A DNA stretch of 33,131 nucleotides from contig SVHJ01000014.1 in assembly GCA_015055835.1 (NCBI GenBank), forward strand, positions 1 through 33,131, given 5' to 3'. The position numbers and the translations under genes were made by a program. The stretch comes from Clostridiales bacterium. Its GTDB lineage: Bacteria > Bacillota > Clostridia > Christensenellales > Borkfalkiaceae. Below, piece by piece: positions 1 through 8,081 of this stretch. The notes beneath the pieces are model-generated. The model ran no database searches. It worked only from the letters and a program-made list of their open reading frames with translations, and was not told the origin of the DNA. How positions within the stretch are numbered: position 1 is the first letter of the stretch; every line of letters begins with the position of its first letter.

Positions 1-174
1 TTAAATAACGGTGTAGCTTGTCTTAGCACTACTGTTGATGCAGAAGCAATTATTGAAAAACTTATTTTTTGTGAAGGCGATACTGTTGTCCTAGATGAAA
101 AGAAAGATTACGAAGATTTCCAAGCTGCGTTATCAGACTATCAAATCAAAATTTTAATTTCAGAAGCTATATAA
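1..174 (+). CDS. 3' end of an unidentified gene (partial)
   Basis: An open frame enters from the left edge in frame 1 and stops with TAA at 172-174, giving 57 residues of C-terminus (ending ILISEAI). Codon use matches the neighbours, so it is probably a real gene tail. The fragment is acidic, soluble-looking, with no membrane segment and no motif I recognise. A strong hairpin follows 30 bases downstream (205-240). No function is offered. Confidence 0.6.
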   Translation, partial: LNNGVACLSTTVDAEAIIEKLIFCEGDTVVLDEKKDYEDFQAALSDYQIKILISEAI

Positions 175-204
175 TTATAAATTAAATAAAAGAATCAAAA
201 CATA

Positions 205-240
205 GTGGGTGAACGGTGCAAAATTGTGCCGTTCGCCTAC
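205..240 (+). other. 16-bp stem-loop upstream of the signal peptidase operon
   Basis: Bases 205-220 pair with 225-240 around a 4-base AAAT loop. The 16 pairs include four G-U wobbles, which would be A-C mismatches on the opposite strand, so the structure suits a plus-strand RNA. No U-tract follows, so it is not a classical intrinsic terminator. It lies 18 bases before the start codon at 259. It could be an attenuator, an mRNA stabiliser or a processing site. Confidence 0.6.
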
Positions 241-258
241 GCGTGTTTAAGGGGTTTT

Positions 259-426
259 ATGAACGGTTATTACGTGTACGTGACCGTCGTTTGTATCTTT
301 ATATTTGTTTTACTAGTTGCAAGTTTAACGTGGTTCATACTTTTAATTGGTAAACAACAAATCAGAATAATAAAATCTGGTTTAGATGATGATAGAATAA
401 AAAACGACGTTCTAAAAAAAACTTAA
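259..426 (+). CDS. small single-pass membrane protein, likely split N-terminus of the signal peptidase
   Basis: Starting at ATG 259 (GGGG at 251-254 as ribosome site) this encodes 55 residues with one hydrophobic span (about residues 7-29) and a charged tail. An upstream GTG at 205 is in frame, but it sits inside the hairpin stem and is unlikely to be used. The frame closes at TAA 424-426 just after a run of eight A (414-421). One A fewer would carry it straight into the signal peptidase frame, which has no good start of its own. I therefore read it either as the N-terminal part of a frame-split signal peptidase or as a small companion membrane protein. Confidence 0.55.
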   Translation: MNGYYVYVTVVCIFIFVLLVASLTWFILLIGKQQIRIIKSGLDDDRIKNDVLKKT

Positions 427-1138
427 TAAAGACAAAAAACGTTGCGTCTATGGTATTCTTGACAAAGTTATCACAGGCGTGGTTTGTGTTGTTTTAAGTA
501 TTATGTGCGTATTAGCCATTTTAACTAGCGCAAATGGTAATGGGTTAGTTAAAGGAACCGCGCTTAAGGTTGTTGCAAGTAGTTCTATGTGTACTAAGTA
601 CGAAGGGAACGAATATTTGTTTAAAAACGACCTAGATGACCAACTGCTTTTATTTGATTTAATATTAGTACACGAATTACCAAAGGAAGAGGATATTAAA
701 CTTTACGATATCGTAGTTTATGAGCATATAAACGGTGCGTTTTTTATTCACAGAATAGTGGATATTGAAGAACCTAATGAAAAACATCCTAATGAAAGAT
801 ACTTCCTTTTACAAGGTGACGCTAATGCCGTTGCAGACGTTTTCCCTGTTAAATACAGTCAATTAAGAAGTATTTATGAGGGGGAAAGGGTTGCTAACTT
901 AGGTAGTTTCGTTCTATTTATGCAATCACCAGCGGGTATTTTGTGTATAGTTTTATTGATTTTCGTATTAGTTACTATGCCTATCGTTGACGAACACTTT
1001 GTAAAACTTGAATACGAACGTGTTGAAAGAATGATTAAAGATGGCGAACTTGATGAAAACGCGCGTAAAGTTTTTGAAACGTACCTTAAAAGACTAAAGA
1101 AAAAGAAAAAAGAGGGCAAGGATAATGAAAAGAATTAG
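416..1138 (+). CDS. signal peptidase I, SipW / S26B type
   Basis: Membrane serine protease that removes signal peptides. From the GTG at 479 the frame encodes 219 residues. The catalytic Ser lies in the SSSM motif (about residue 36), the second active-site residue is His in FFIHRIV (about residue 91) as in the Ser-His SipW/archaeal type, and a GD box lies near residue 114 (LLQGDANA). A C-terminal membrane span covers about 153-170, followed by a Lys/Glu-rich tail. The frame is open back to 416, and the extra codons (KDKKRCVYGILDKV) look like the usual cytosolic residues before the first membrane span. The GTG at 479 has no ribosome site. The real protein is therefore probably joined to the small ORF at 259 across the A8 run. 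It overlaps the next gene by 14 bases, suggesting enzyme-substrate pairing as in sipW-tasA loci. Confidence 0.8.
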   Translation, partial: KKLNKDKKRCVYGILDKVITGVVCVVLSIMCVLAILTSANGNGLVKGTALKVVASSSMCTKYEGNEYLFKNDLDDQLLLFDLILVHELPKEEDIKLYDIVVYEHINGAFFIHRIVDIEEPNEKHPNERYFLLQGDANAVADVFPVKYSQLRSIYEGERVANLGSFVLFMQSPAGILCIVLLIFVLVTMPIVDEHFVKLEYERVERMIKDGELDENARKVFETYLKRLKKKKKEGKDNEKN

Positions 1139-2120
1139 TTATACCTGCCTAGCGGTATTTTTAGCAATAAGTTTGTTTTTTTCTTTAGGAAATCATGGAG
1201 TTTTTGCTTATTGGTTGTATTATGGTGCTGCACCACAAACGCTTACGCTTAATCTTTTAACAGCCGTTGCTCCGTGGGAAGGGTCTGAAGTTCTTCCTAA
1301 TGATACTATGCATGGTAAAAACCACGTTGCGTTAATTGAAGCTGTTTTAAATGGTGAATACGTTTCTGGTGGAGAAAAGGTAAACTTAGGTCTTAATAAG
1401 GGTAGCGATTCTTACTTAAATCAAAAAATTAAAGACAGACAAGATTATTTCTGGCGTGATGCTACTTATTTAGGAAGTATGGACTTCTGGCAAGAAGATA
1501 ACATTTCCGACTATTTTGCTATTAACGAAGCAACGAACAACTTGTCTTTCGTTTTAGACTTCCCTAAAAAGAATGCTACGGAACAGATTTGTTATTTATA
1601 CACCACTAGTGTTGACCTAGGGGCTTCGCGTAATCCAAAAATACCTATTGGTACTGACGTTTATCCTGTATTCCGTACTACGCTACTTAAAAATGCGGAA
1701 GGCGTATGGGAAGCTACAATTACTGAAATTGGTTATGCGGCAAGTGAATATTATTCTAACCCACTTTTAGGTTTAGCGTGGGAGCCTTCTTTTGATTATG
1801 ATAACTGGAATGCTGGTGAACTTGGTACTTCAACTTCTAACGCAATTTACGCTAATACAGGTTTAAACCTTGAAGTTAACGCAAAAGATGAAGAAACGCC
1901 TGTATATTACACTATAACTAAGACTTCTCAGACGGACGTTAAAATTACCGTTGCTAGTGATGATACTGCGACAGTTAAGGTTTACGACCAATCAATGAAA
2001 CTTGTTAGCGTAAGAGCGGGTAGCCAAGGTAGCAAAACTATTACCTTTAGGGCGGCTAAAAACACTAAATATTATATAGAAGTTATTGGCGATACAGTAA
2101 GTACTGTTACTGTAGCATAA
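1125..2120 (+). CDS. secreted protein, probable substrate of the adjacent signal peptidase
   Basis: 331 residues with an N-terminal signal peptide: basic MKR, a hydrophobic core at about 8-22, and a possible cleavage site near GVFA at about 26-29. The mature part is rich in Tyr, Trp, Asp and Asn, has no further membrane span and no Cys cluster. The last 80 or so residues look like a beta-sandwich of pre-peptidase C-terminal type (alternating ITVASDDTATVKVYD, KYYIEVIG); this is pattern impression only. The start overlaps the signal peptidase end by 14 bases. By analogy with SipW-TasA pairs it may be a matrix or surface protein, but I recognise no TasA domain. A terminator follows. Confidence 0.7.
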   Translation: MKRISYTCLAVFLAISLFFSLGNHGVFAYWLYYGAAPQTLTLNLLTAVAPWEGSEVLPNDTMHGKNHVALIEAVLNGEYVSGGEKVNLGLNKGSDSYLNQKIKDRQDYFWRDATYLGSMDFWQEDNISDYFAINEATNNLSFVLDFPKKNATEQICYLYTTSVDLGASRNPKIPIGTDVYPVFRTTLLKNAEGVWEATITEIGYAASEYYSNPLLGLAWEPSFDYDNWNAGELGTSTSNAIYANTGLNLEVNAKDEETPVYYTITKTSQTDVKITVASDDTATVKVYDQSMKLVSVRAGSQGSKTITFRAAKNTKYYIEVIGDTVSTVTVA

Positions 2121-2136
2121 AAACTTAAAAAATTAA

Positions 2137-2166
2137 GGCGCTTTTAAATAAGCGTCTTTTTTATTT
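2137..2166 (+). terminator. intrinsic terminator after the secreted protein gene
   Basis: A 7-bp stem (2137-2143 with 2150-2156, one G-U pair) with a six-base loop is followed by a T-rich run from 2157. It closes the signal peptidase operon. Confidence 0.75.
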
Positions 2167-2174
2167 TTAAAATT

Positions 2175-2204
2175 TTGTCATAACCTTAAACTTTTTTATA
2201 TAAA
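2175..2204 (+). promoter_or_regulatory. possible promoter of the sipL-like gene
   Basis: TTGTCA at 2175-2180 and TATAAA at 2199-2204 are separated by 18 bases, a weak SigA-like pair. The overlapping GTCATAA/TATAAAAT could instead be read by a sporulation sigma factor. The sequence does not decide between them. Confidence 0.3.
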
Positions 2205-2235
2205 ATGTATTGATAAAAAATTTTGAGGTGAAAAA

Positions 2236-3726
2236 ATGAAAGGCATTTTTGAAAACTTATTAACGGAAAACATTTTTAAAGTGGAAAAAAAGATAGAAAC
2301 CATTATTAGAACGGATATTGAGGCTTCTGAAATTGATAAAATTTTAGAACTTTGTCCCTCTTTAGTGCTTATAAAAAAAGAGCAAATGGAAAAAAAGATT
2401 AAATACACGGCAAGAATTTCTTATTTTGTGGTTTATTTATCTAACGGCGAAATTAAAAAGGTAGAGTGCGCAAGTGAGTTTTCAGGTACGATTGAAAACG
2501 AAAAAGATTATAACCTAATAGATATAGAACTTTGTTTATTAAAAACTTCTACCGATACTTACGGTGGCGATTTGAAAATTTTATCAAACGTTAGCGTTAC
2601 TGCCCTTTTTGAAGAGAAAAAAGAACTTCCGTTTTTAACCGATATGCAAAACTTAATTGTAAAAAAAGATGCTTTGGTAAAACCTAAAAAAATTGGTTGT
2701 GTAGAAAAACCTTGGGTTGTTGAAGAAGAGTTTGACCTTAATTTTTCCGTTAAAGAGGTTTTACTTTACACGGTAGATTGTGCGATAAAAAGCGTAAAAT
2801 GTGGAATTGGCTCTATTATTTTAGACGGCGAACTATTTTTATCACTTTCTTTATTGCAAAAAGTGGAAAATAGTGATATATTAAAAGAAAGAAAAAATAT
2901 TCCGTTTAGGGTAGAACTTGAGTGCGAAGATGCGTTACCTGAAATGGTGGCGCGTGGTAAAGTAACGGCGACAGGCGTTAAAATTGAAGCCTTAGTTGAT
3001 GAAACAACGGGTAAAAGCACTATAAAAGCAGATCTAAACTTAAACCTTTTTGCTGAAGCGTTTGAAATTGAAGAAGTTTCTTATATAGTAGATTGCTTTT
3101 CAAAAGAAAAAGAAACGGAAATTAAAAAGGAAAAAATAGAGATTATCCTTCCACTTGAACTTAGGGAAAACTTCTTAAAAATCAACACTAAGTGCAGTTT
3201 AGAAGAGGAAATACCCCTAGGCGCTAGAATTATGAGCGTTGCTGGGGAAAAGATTTCAATAGTTTCTTTTGAAGAAGAGGACGGTTTAACCGTTAACGGT
3301 GTCGTTTCTTGTACGGCGTTTTTCAAAAGTCAAACGGTAGATGCTGTAAAAATTGAAGCGCCTTTTACCGTTAATTTAGAAAAAAGCAAAAAAGAAAAGG
3401 TGTATTCTATTAACGGGGCGATTGAAAGCATTTTTGTAAAAGCCCTTTCGTTAAAAGAAATAGAGGTTAATTTAACGGCAAACTTCTCTATCTTTTTAGA
3501 AGAATGCGTTGAAAAAGTTGCCGTTACAGATTTAACTTTTGGCGAAGATAAAAAGGAAAAGCAATCTGCAATTAGCGTTTACATAGCAAAAGAGGGTGAA
3601 GAACTTTTTGATATGGCTAAACGCCTTAACTCTTCAATGGAAGACATTACCAAAATAAATGATGAACTTTCTTTCCCACTTAAAGGGGATGAAAGAATAA
3701 TAATTTTTAGACAGGAAAGAAAATAA
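2236..3726 (+). CDS. sipL: SPOCS (DUF3794) and LysM protein, SipL-like spore coat morphogenesis factor
   Basis: 496 residues, no signal peptide or membrane span. The body (about 1-440) consists of repeated beta-rich segments of the DUF3794/SPOCS type found in clostridial spore envelope proteins. The last 50 residues form a LysM-like module (SVYIAKEGEELFDMAKRLN, then DITKIND, ending in an IIIF strand). C. difficile SipL has this layout and a similar length, and anchors SpoIVA-based coat assembly on the forespore. The gene is followed directly by ispE, a clostridial arrangement I recall. The start at 2236 has GAGGTG as ribosome site. The family call is firm; one-to-one equivalence with SipL is inference. 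Confidence 0.75.
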   Translation: MKGIFENLLTENIFKVEKKIETIIRTDIEASEIDKILELCPSLVLIKKEQMEKKIKYTARISYFVVYLSNGEIKKVECASEFSGTIENEKDYNLIDIELCLLKTSTDTYGGDLKILSNVSVTALFEEKKELPFLTDMQNLIVKKDALVKPKKIGCVEKPWVVEEEFDLNFSVKEVLLYTVDCAIKSVKCGIGSIILDGELFLSLSLLQKVENSDILKERKNIPFRVELECEDALPEMVARGKVTATGVKIEALVDETTGKSTIKADLNLNLFAEAFEIEEVSYIVDCFSKEKETEIKKEKIEIILPLELRENFLKINTKCSLEEEIPLGARIMSVAGEKISIVSFEEEDGLTVNGVVSCTAFFKSQTVDAVKIEAPFTVNLEKSKKEKVYSINGAIESIFVKALSLKEIEVNLTANFSIFLEECVEKVAVTDLTFGEDKKEKQSAISVYIAKEGEELFDMAKRLNSSMEDITKINDELSFPLKGDERIIIFRQERK

Positions 3727-4572
3727 ATGGAAATTATACAAAGGATACCGGCAAAAATAAATTTAACCCTTGACGTTAAAGGAAAAATAGGGGACTATCA
3801 CGAAATTGAATCGTTAGTCGTTTCTATCGACCTTTTCGATACCGTTGTTTTGAAAAAAAGAAAGGATAACGAAGTTACTATTAAAGAAGAGGGTATAAAA
3901 ACCGGTTGCACGAAAGAAGAAAACAATGCTTATAAAGCGGCTAACCTTTTTATGGATACTTATAACACAAGTGGCGTTGATATTATCTTAAAAAAGAAAA
4001 TTCCACTTGCAGGTGGGCTTGGTGGCTCTTCAGCAGATATCGCTGCCGTTTTAATCGGTATGAAAAAATTGTTTAGGGTAGATGCCGACCTTAAAAAACT
4101 TTCTTCAAAACTTGGTAGCGACGTCGTTTATATGTTAAACGGTGGGTTTTCTTTGATGACTGAAACGGGTAGCAATAGTTTAAAGTTAAAACTAGGTTTT
4201 CCACTTTATTTTATAATTTTAACAAATTCTAAAGGTATTTCTTCAAAAGATTGTTACGAAAATTTTGACAAACTTAATAAGGAAACAATTTCAACTTCAC
4301 GAGATGCCTTTTCATATCTTCTTGCAAGAGATTTTGATGGGTTTAAAAAGGTCGCTAAAAACGATTTATATCTTCCTGCAGTCGATATTTTGCCTGAAAT
4401 TAAAAAGGATATGGAAGTTTTAGAAACGGAAGCCGATTTCGTTTCAATGACTGGCGCTGGCTCTTCACTTTTTATGCTTTTTAGCGACAAAAAGAAGAGA
4501 GATATTGCTTATAGAAACCTTAAAAAGAAAGGGTATAAAGGTAGACTAATAAAAGCAAAAAGTATCGAATAA
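3727..4572 (+). CDS. ispE: 4-diphosphocytidyl-2-C-methyl-D-erythritol kinase
   Basis: GHMP-family kinase that phosphorylates CDP-ME with ATP in the MEP pathway to isoprenoid precursors; cytosolic. 281 residues, normal for IspE. The N-terminal PAKINLTLDV (about 8-17) carries the conserved Lys and Asn, the glycine-rich ATP loop PLAGGLGGSSAD lies at about 93-104, and a C-terminal GHMP motif is visible as MTGAGSSLF. ATG 3727 follows directly on the upstream stop, with AGGAAAG inside the previous gene as ribosome site, so the two genes are co-transcribed. Confidence 0.93.
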   Translation: MEIIQRIPAKINLTLDVKGKIGDYHEIESLVVSIDLFDTVVLKKRKDNEVTIKEEGIKTGCTKEENNAYKAANLFMDTYNTSGVDIILKKKIPLAGGLGGSSADIAAVLIGMKKLFRVDADLKKLSSKLGSDVVYMLNGGFSLMTETGSNSLKLKLGFPLYFIILTNSKGISSKDCYENFDKLNKETISTSRDAFSYLLARDFDGFKKVAKNDLYLPAVDILPEIKKDMEVLETEADFVSMTGAGSSLFMLFSDKKKRDIAYRNLKKKGYKGRLIKAKSIE

Positions 4573-4587
4573 AAAATATATGCTAAT

Positions 4588-4626
4588 AAGCCTTGAAAGG
4601 TAAAACTTTCAGGGCTTTTATTTTTT
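4588..4626 (+). terminator. intrinsic terminator after ispE
   Basis: A 12-bp stem with one G-U pair (4588-4599 with 4606-4617) and a six-base loop is followed by a T-rich stretch to 4626. Confidence 0.85.
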
Positions 4627-4629
4627 ACG

Positions 4630-4659
4630 GTATAAATTGTTTAATTTTTGTCAATAACA
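4630..4659 (+). promoter_or_regulatory. possible SigF-type promoter of spoIIR
   Basis: GTATA at 4630-4634 and GTCAATAACA at 4650-4659 are spaced 15 bases apart, close to the forespore SigF pattern (GYATA, N15, GGnnAnAnT). spoIIR is a SigF target in studied sporeformers. The match is good but not perfect, as the second G of the -10 is T. Confidence 0.4.
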
Positions 4660-4680
4660 AAAGGGTAAAAGGAGAAAATT

Positions 4681-5193
4681 ATGAAAAAAGTTTGCATAAG
4701 TTTTTTAGTTTTAACCACAATATTTTTAAGCCTATTTTTTTATGGGTGCAATTTTAAAAAGGAATATTTAAGAATACATATTCGCGCTAACTCTAATAGC
4801 AAAATGGACCAAGATATAAAAATGGAGGTAAAGGAGATTTTGGTGGACTATTTAACGCCCTACCTTACCACTATTAATAAAAAGGAAGAGGCTATTTCTT
4901 TTTTAAATTCAAAAAAAGAGGATATGGAAAAATTGACAAACGGTTTTTTGCAAAAAAACGGGTTCAACTACTCTTCTAACATAGTTTTGCGTTCGGAAAA
5001 GTTCCCCTCTAGAGTTTATGGAAATTTAACTTTAGAAGAGGGTATTTACGACGCTTTAATTGTAGAACTTGGCGAGGCTAAAGGAAACAACTGGTGGTGT
5101 GTAGTTTATCCACCTCTTTGTTTTGTCAGTAGCAGTACGAATTATGTTTACAAAAGCAAAATTTTAGAAATTATAAACGATTTTTTTAAGTAA
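4681..5193 (+). CDS. spoIIR: stage II sporulation protein R
   Basis: 170 residues. Forespore-made, secreted signal that triggers SpoIIGA-dependent cleavage of pro-SigE in the mother cell. The conserved SpoIIR signatures are present: RIHIRANSNSKMDQ near residue 31, FPSRVYGNL with the EGIYDALIVELGEAKGNNWWCVVYPPLCF block near 107-147. The N-terminus has a hydrophobic segment ending in YGC (Cys 23), a possible lipobox. AAGGAG precedes the start. Only 13 bases separate it from sleB, so the genes probably share a forespore transcript. Confidence 0.93.
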   Translation: MKKVCISFLVLTTIFLSLFFYGCNFKKEYLRIHIRANSNSKMDQDIKMEVKEILVDYLTPYLTTINKKEEAISFLNSKKEDMEKLTNGFLQKNGFNYSSNIVLRSEKFPSRVYGNLTLEEGIYDALIVELGEAKGNNWWCVVYPPLCFVSSSTNYVYKSKILEIINDFFK

Positions 5194-5206
5194 AACAGGA
5201 GAAAAA

Positions 5207-5905
5207 ATGACTAAAACAAAAAGATTTTTAGCAATATTTTTTATCGTTTTTTCCTTTTTAGTTTTAGCAAGAACGGTTGTCGTAACACCACCTACTAATT
5301 ACGCTTATGCCGTCGTGCTAAAGCAAGGTAGCAAAGGGGCAGACGTTAAAAAAATGCAACAAAAATTAAAAAACTGGGGGTACTATAAAGGAAGTGTTGA
5401 CGGAATTTTTGGTAGTAAAACTAAAGAAGCCGTTAAATATTTTCAAAGAAGAAACGGTTTAGTCTCTGACGGTATAGTTGGTAAAAAAACTTTATCTGCG
5501 CTTGGTATGAAAGTATCAAGTAGTGGGGGCAGTTCATCTACTTCTTCACTATCTTCAGCCGATTTAAACCTTTTAGCAAAACTTATTTATGCCGAGGCTA
5601 GAGGAGAAAGTTACACGGGGCAGGTTGCTGTTGGCGCAGTCGTTTTAAATAGAATTGCCTCTTCATCTTTTCCTAACACTATGTCTGGGGTAATTTATCA
5701 ACCTTACGCTTTTACCTGCGTTAACGACGGGCAAATAAACTTAACCCCTAACGAAACGGCTAAAAAAGCCGCGCGCGACGCGTTGAACGGCTGGGACCCA
5801 AGTTACGGTGCGCTTTACTACTATAACCCAGATGTAGCGACAAGTTCTTGGATATTTAGTAGAAAAACTACCGTAGTTATCGGTAGACACGTTTTTGCAA
5901 TATAA
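5207..5905 (+). CDS. sleB: spore cortex-lytic enzyme SleB
   Basis: 232 residues: signal peptide (about 1-35), peptidoglycan-binding domain 1 (about 38-100, GSKGADVKKMQ to GLVSDGIVGKKTLSALG), Ser/Gly linker, then a SleB/CwlJ hydrolase domain (about 117-232). The catalytic Glu is in LIYAEARGES at about residue 130. SleB is a lytic transglycosylase that degrades cortex peptidoglycan at germination. It is followed 9 bases later by ypeB, its usual partner. Confidence 0.93.
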   Translation: MTKTKRFLAIFFIVFSFLVLARTVVVTPPTNYAYAVVLKQGSKGADVKKMQQKLKNWGYYKGSVDGIFGSKTKEAVKYFQRRNGLVSDGIVGKKTLSALGMKVSSSGGSSSTSSLSSADLNLLAKLIYAEARGESYTGQVAVGAVVLNRIASSSFPNTMSGVIYQPYAFTCVNDGQINLTPNETAKKAARDALNGWDPSYGALYYYNPDVATSSWIFSRKTTVVIGRHVFAI

Positions 5906-5914
5906 GGAGAAAGT

Positions 5915-7216
5915 ATGAAAAAAGGATTGATTGCGGCTGTTGTAATTTTAAGCATAACCACGGCCCTTTTAGGTGGCGTGCTTATATATAACAGAACGAT
6001 AAAACAGGATAATTTAAAGGTGGAAAGTTCGTATAAACAGTCTTTTTTAGACCTTGTTTTTTACGTTGACCAAATGGATAACGACCTTTCAAAAGCCATT
6101 GTAACTACCGATAAGGAGGCTGAAATTAAATATTTTATGAACCTTTCAGTGGTTAGTGAACTGGCTGAAAAGGACTTACAAAGATTGCCTTTAAAAGATG
6201 AAGAAAAACATTATACCACCAAACTTGTAAATCAAATTGGCGACTTTTCTAAACACTTAGCGCACAAGTTAATTGACGGCGAAAGTTTAGAAAAAGAGGA
6301 GGTTGATTCTTTAAGAAACTTAAAAAACGCCAACCGTTCTTTTAAGGAAAGTTTAAAAGAAGTGATTGATGAGGGGGATATAGAATTTTCTAAATTAAAT
6401 AAGGAAAGCACTTTAATTAAAAACCTTGAAAAGTTAGAAAACGTTTCGGTAACCTACCCTGAACTTATTTATGACGGACCTTTTTCTGACGGAAAGTTAG
6501 ATAGAGAAATTAAAGGGTTAACTGAAAAAGAAATTTCTTTAAGTGATGCAAAGGAACTTGCTAAAAAGTATTTAGAAGGTTACGGCGTTTTAGAGTTAAC
6601 CGACGAGGGAGAAAGTTCTGGTATTTTTGAGTGTTACAACTTTTCAGCAAATGAAAAGGGCAAAGAAATTTATTTAAGTTTATCTAAAAAGGGTGGAAAA
6701 CTAATTCAAATGTCCGTTTTCGACGAAAATGACGGCATAAATTTAGATAAAGATGAGGCTGTTGAAAAGGGCTTAGAGTTTTTTAGTAAACTTGGCATTG
6801 ACAATATGAAAGAGGTTTGGCAAGAAAAGGTGGGCAATATTTTAACGGTAAACTATGCGACTGAAATAGATGGCGTTATTTGTTACCCTGACTTAATAAA
6901 GGTTAAAATTTCACTTTTTGACGGTAGTATTTTAGGTTACGAAGCAAAAACTTATTACACTAACCATATTGAAAGGGATATAGAAAGACCAAAACTAACT
7001 AAAAAAGAAGTTCTTTCTAAAATAAACAGTTTAATTGATATTTATACCGTTAGACTTTGTATAATTCCTATCGGGGAAAGTGGTGAAGTTCTTTCATACG
7101 AAATTATGGGAACGGTTGAGGGCGAAACTTATTACTATTATATAAACGCTATAACTGGTAAACAAGTTGACCTATTTAAAGTTGTTAAAGGTACTGAAGG
7201 GGAACTTTTGGTATAG
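5915..7216 (+). CDS. ypeB: germination protein YpeB
   Basis: 433 residues with one N-terminal membrane anchor (about 4-25), a helical region (about 40-180) and C-terminal PepSY-like repeats (for example EISLSDAKELAKKYLEG, INLDKDEAVEKGLEFFSKLG and KLTKKEVLSKINSLIDIYT). YpeB is needed to stabilise and localise SleB in the spore; they are normally co-encoded. Length and order fit. A bidirectional terminator follows. Confidence 0.92.
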   Translation: MKKGLIAAVVILSITTALLGGVLIYNRTIKQDNLKVESSYKQSFLDLVFYVDQMDNDLSKAIVTTDKEAEIKYFMNLSVVSELAEKDLQRLPLKDEEKHYTTKLVNQIGDFSKHLAHKLIDGESLEKEEVDSLRNLKNANRSFKESLKEVIDEGDIEFSKLNKESTLIKNLEKLENVSVTYPELIYDGPFSDGKLDREIKGLTEKEISLSDAKELAKKYLEGYGVLELTDEGESSGIFECYNFSANEKGKEIYLSLSKKGGKLIQMSVFDENDGINLDKDEAVEKGLEFFSKLGIDNMKEVWQEKVGNILTVNYATEIDGVICYPDLIKVKISLFDGSILGYEAKTYYTNHIERDIERPKLTKKEVLSKINSLIDIYTVRLCIIPIGESGEVLSYEIMGTVEGETYYYYINAITGKQVDLFKVVKGTEGELLV

Positions 7217-7236
7217 AACGTTATAAATTAAAAACT

Positions 7237-7262
7237 AAAGCACGGAAACTTCCGTGCTTTTT
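7237..7262. terminator. bidirectional terminator between ypeB and the minus-strand gene
   Basis: A perfect 9-bp stem (7237-7245 with 7252-7260) has T residues after it on the plus strand and A residues before it. It can end both ypeB and the convergent gene at 7266. Confidence 0.85.
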
Positions 7263-7265
7263 AGT

Positions 7266-8081
7266 TTAGTCGTTTAGTTTTACACATTCGCCAGTTATTG
7301 CGTCTTGGTAAATCATCCAAAAACCGTCGCCTTTTAAGTTTAATAAGGATAGGGGTAAAAAAGAACAATACCCCTCTAGTTCTTTAGGAGGGGTTACGGA
7401 ATACCTTGCAGGTACTCCGTAACATATGTATTTTGGCTTATCAAACTCCTTAATAAGCCCTACGGTATAATACTTTTCTTCGCTATAATAAATTTTTATA
7501 AACTTTCCACCATCTACTGCTTTTTTAAGCCGTTCTTCTTCAGGATATTTGTTGAAAAGTTCATTAAGTTCATCTTTTACTTTGTCGTAATAAATCGTTT
7601 GGTTTAACTCTTTTTCAAAATCAGGCAAGGTATCTAAAATATCTTCCGTTTCGTTTAGGTAATAATTTTCCGTTGCCAAAACTTCGTCGTTATAAACTAT
7701 AGGTTCTTCTTCTAATAAAAGAGAAACAAAGTTTTCCACCGATAAATTTTTGTTTATTTTTGCAAAACATACCGGCAAAACCTCTTTAGTTTGATGAACT
7801 ATCGCTATAAAAAGAGAGGTTATATCAATTTCCTTTTCATAAACGAAAGTTGTTGAAAAGGGGCTTTTTCCTAAAGAAAAAGAGTATATTTTTCCCTTTT
7901 CATCTACTATTTTTAAAAAGAATTCCCCATCAACGATAGAGGCAAAGTTTATTAAAGAAAGGTATATCGTGCTAACGCCTCCCTCTACTTCAATTCTACA
8001 AATGCCTGAAACGGATTTACCACTAATAGAGTAGCCTTTTAAATTTTCTTTTAATATTAAAACCTGTTTTGAGTAAGACAT
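7266..8081 (-). CDS. unknown protein, 271 residues
   Basis: I do not recognise this protein. It has no signal peptide or membrane span. The first 110 or so residues look beta-rich, starting with KQVLILKENLKGYSISGKS and a GICRIEVEGG segment. An acidic helical linker (about 130-190) follows, then a C-terminal part rich in Tyr and Gly (KYICYGVPARYS, GDGFWMIYQDAITGECVKLND). It ends opposite ypeB across a shared terminator. Codon use matches neighbours, so it is a genuine gene. Proximity to sporulation genes is the only functional hint. Confidence 0.75.
   Translation of the reverse strand: MSYSKQVLILKENLKGYSISGKSVSGICRIEVEGGVSTIYLSLINFASIVDGEFFLKIVDEKGKIYSFSLGKSPFSTTFVYEKEIDITSLFIAIVHQTKEVLPVCFAKINKNLSVENFVSLLLEEEPIVYNDEVLATENYYLNETEDILDTLPDFEKELNQTIYYDKVKDELNELFNKYPEEERLKKAVDGGKFIKIYYSEEKYYTVGLIKEFDKPKYICYGVPARYSVTPPKELEGYCSFLPLSLLNLKGDGFWMIYQDAITGECVKLND

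Noticed and set aside
2150..2235. SigE promoter for the sipL-like gene
   Set aside because: Only partial -35 and -10 resemblance; an overlapping SigA-like pair is equally good, so no sigma factor is assigned.
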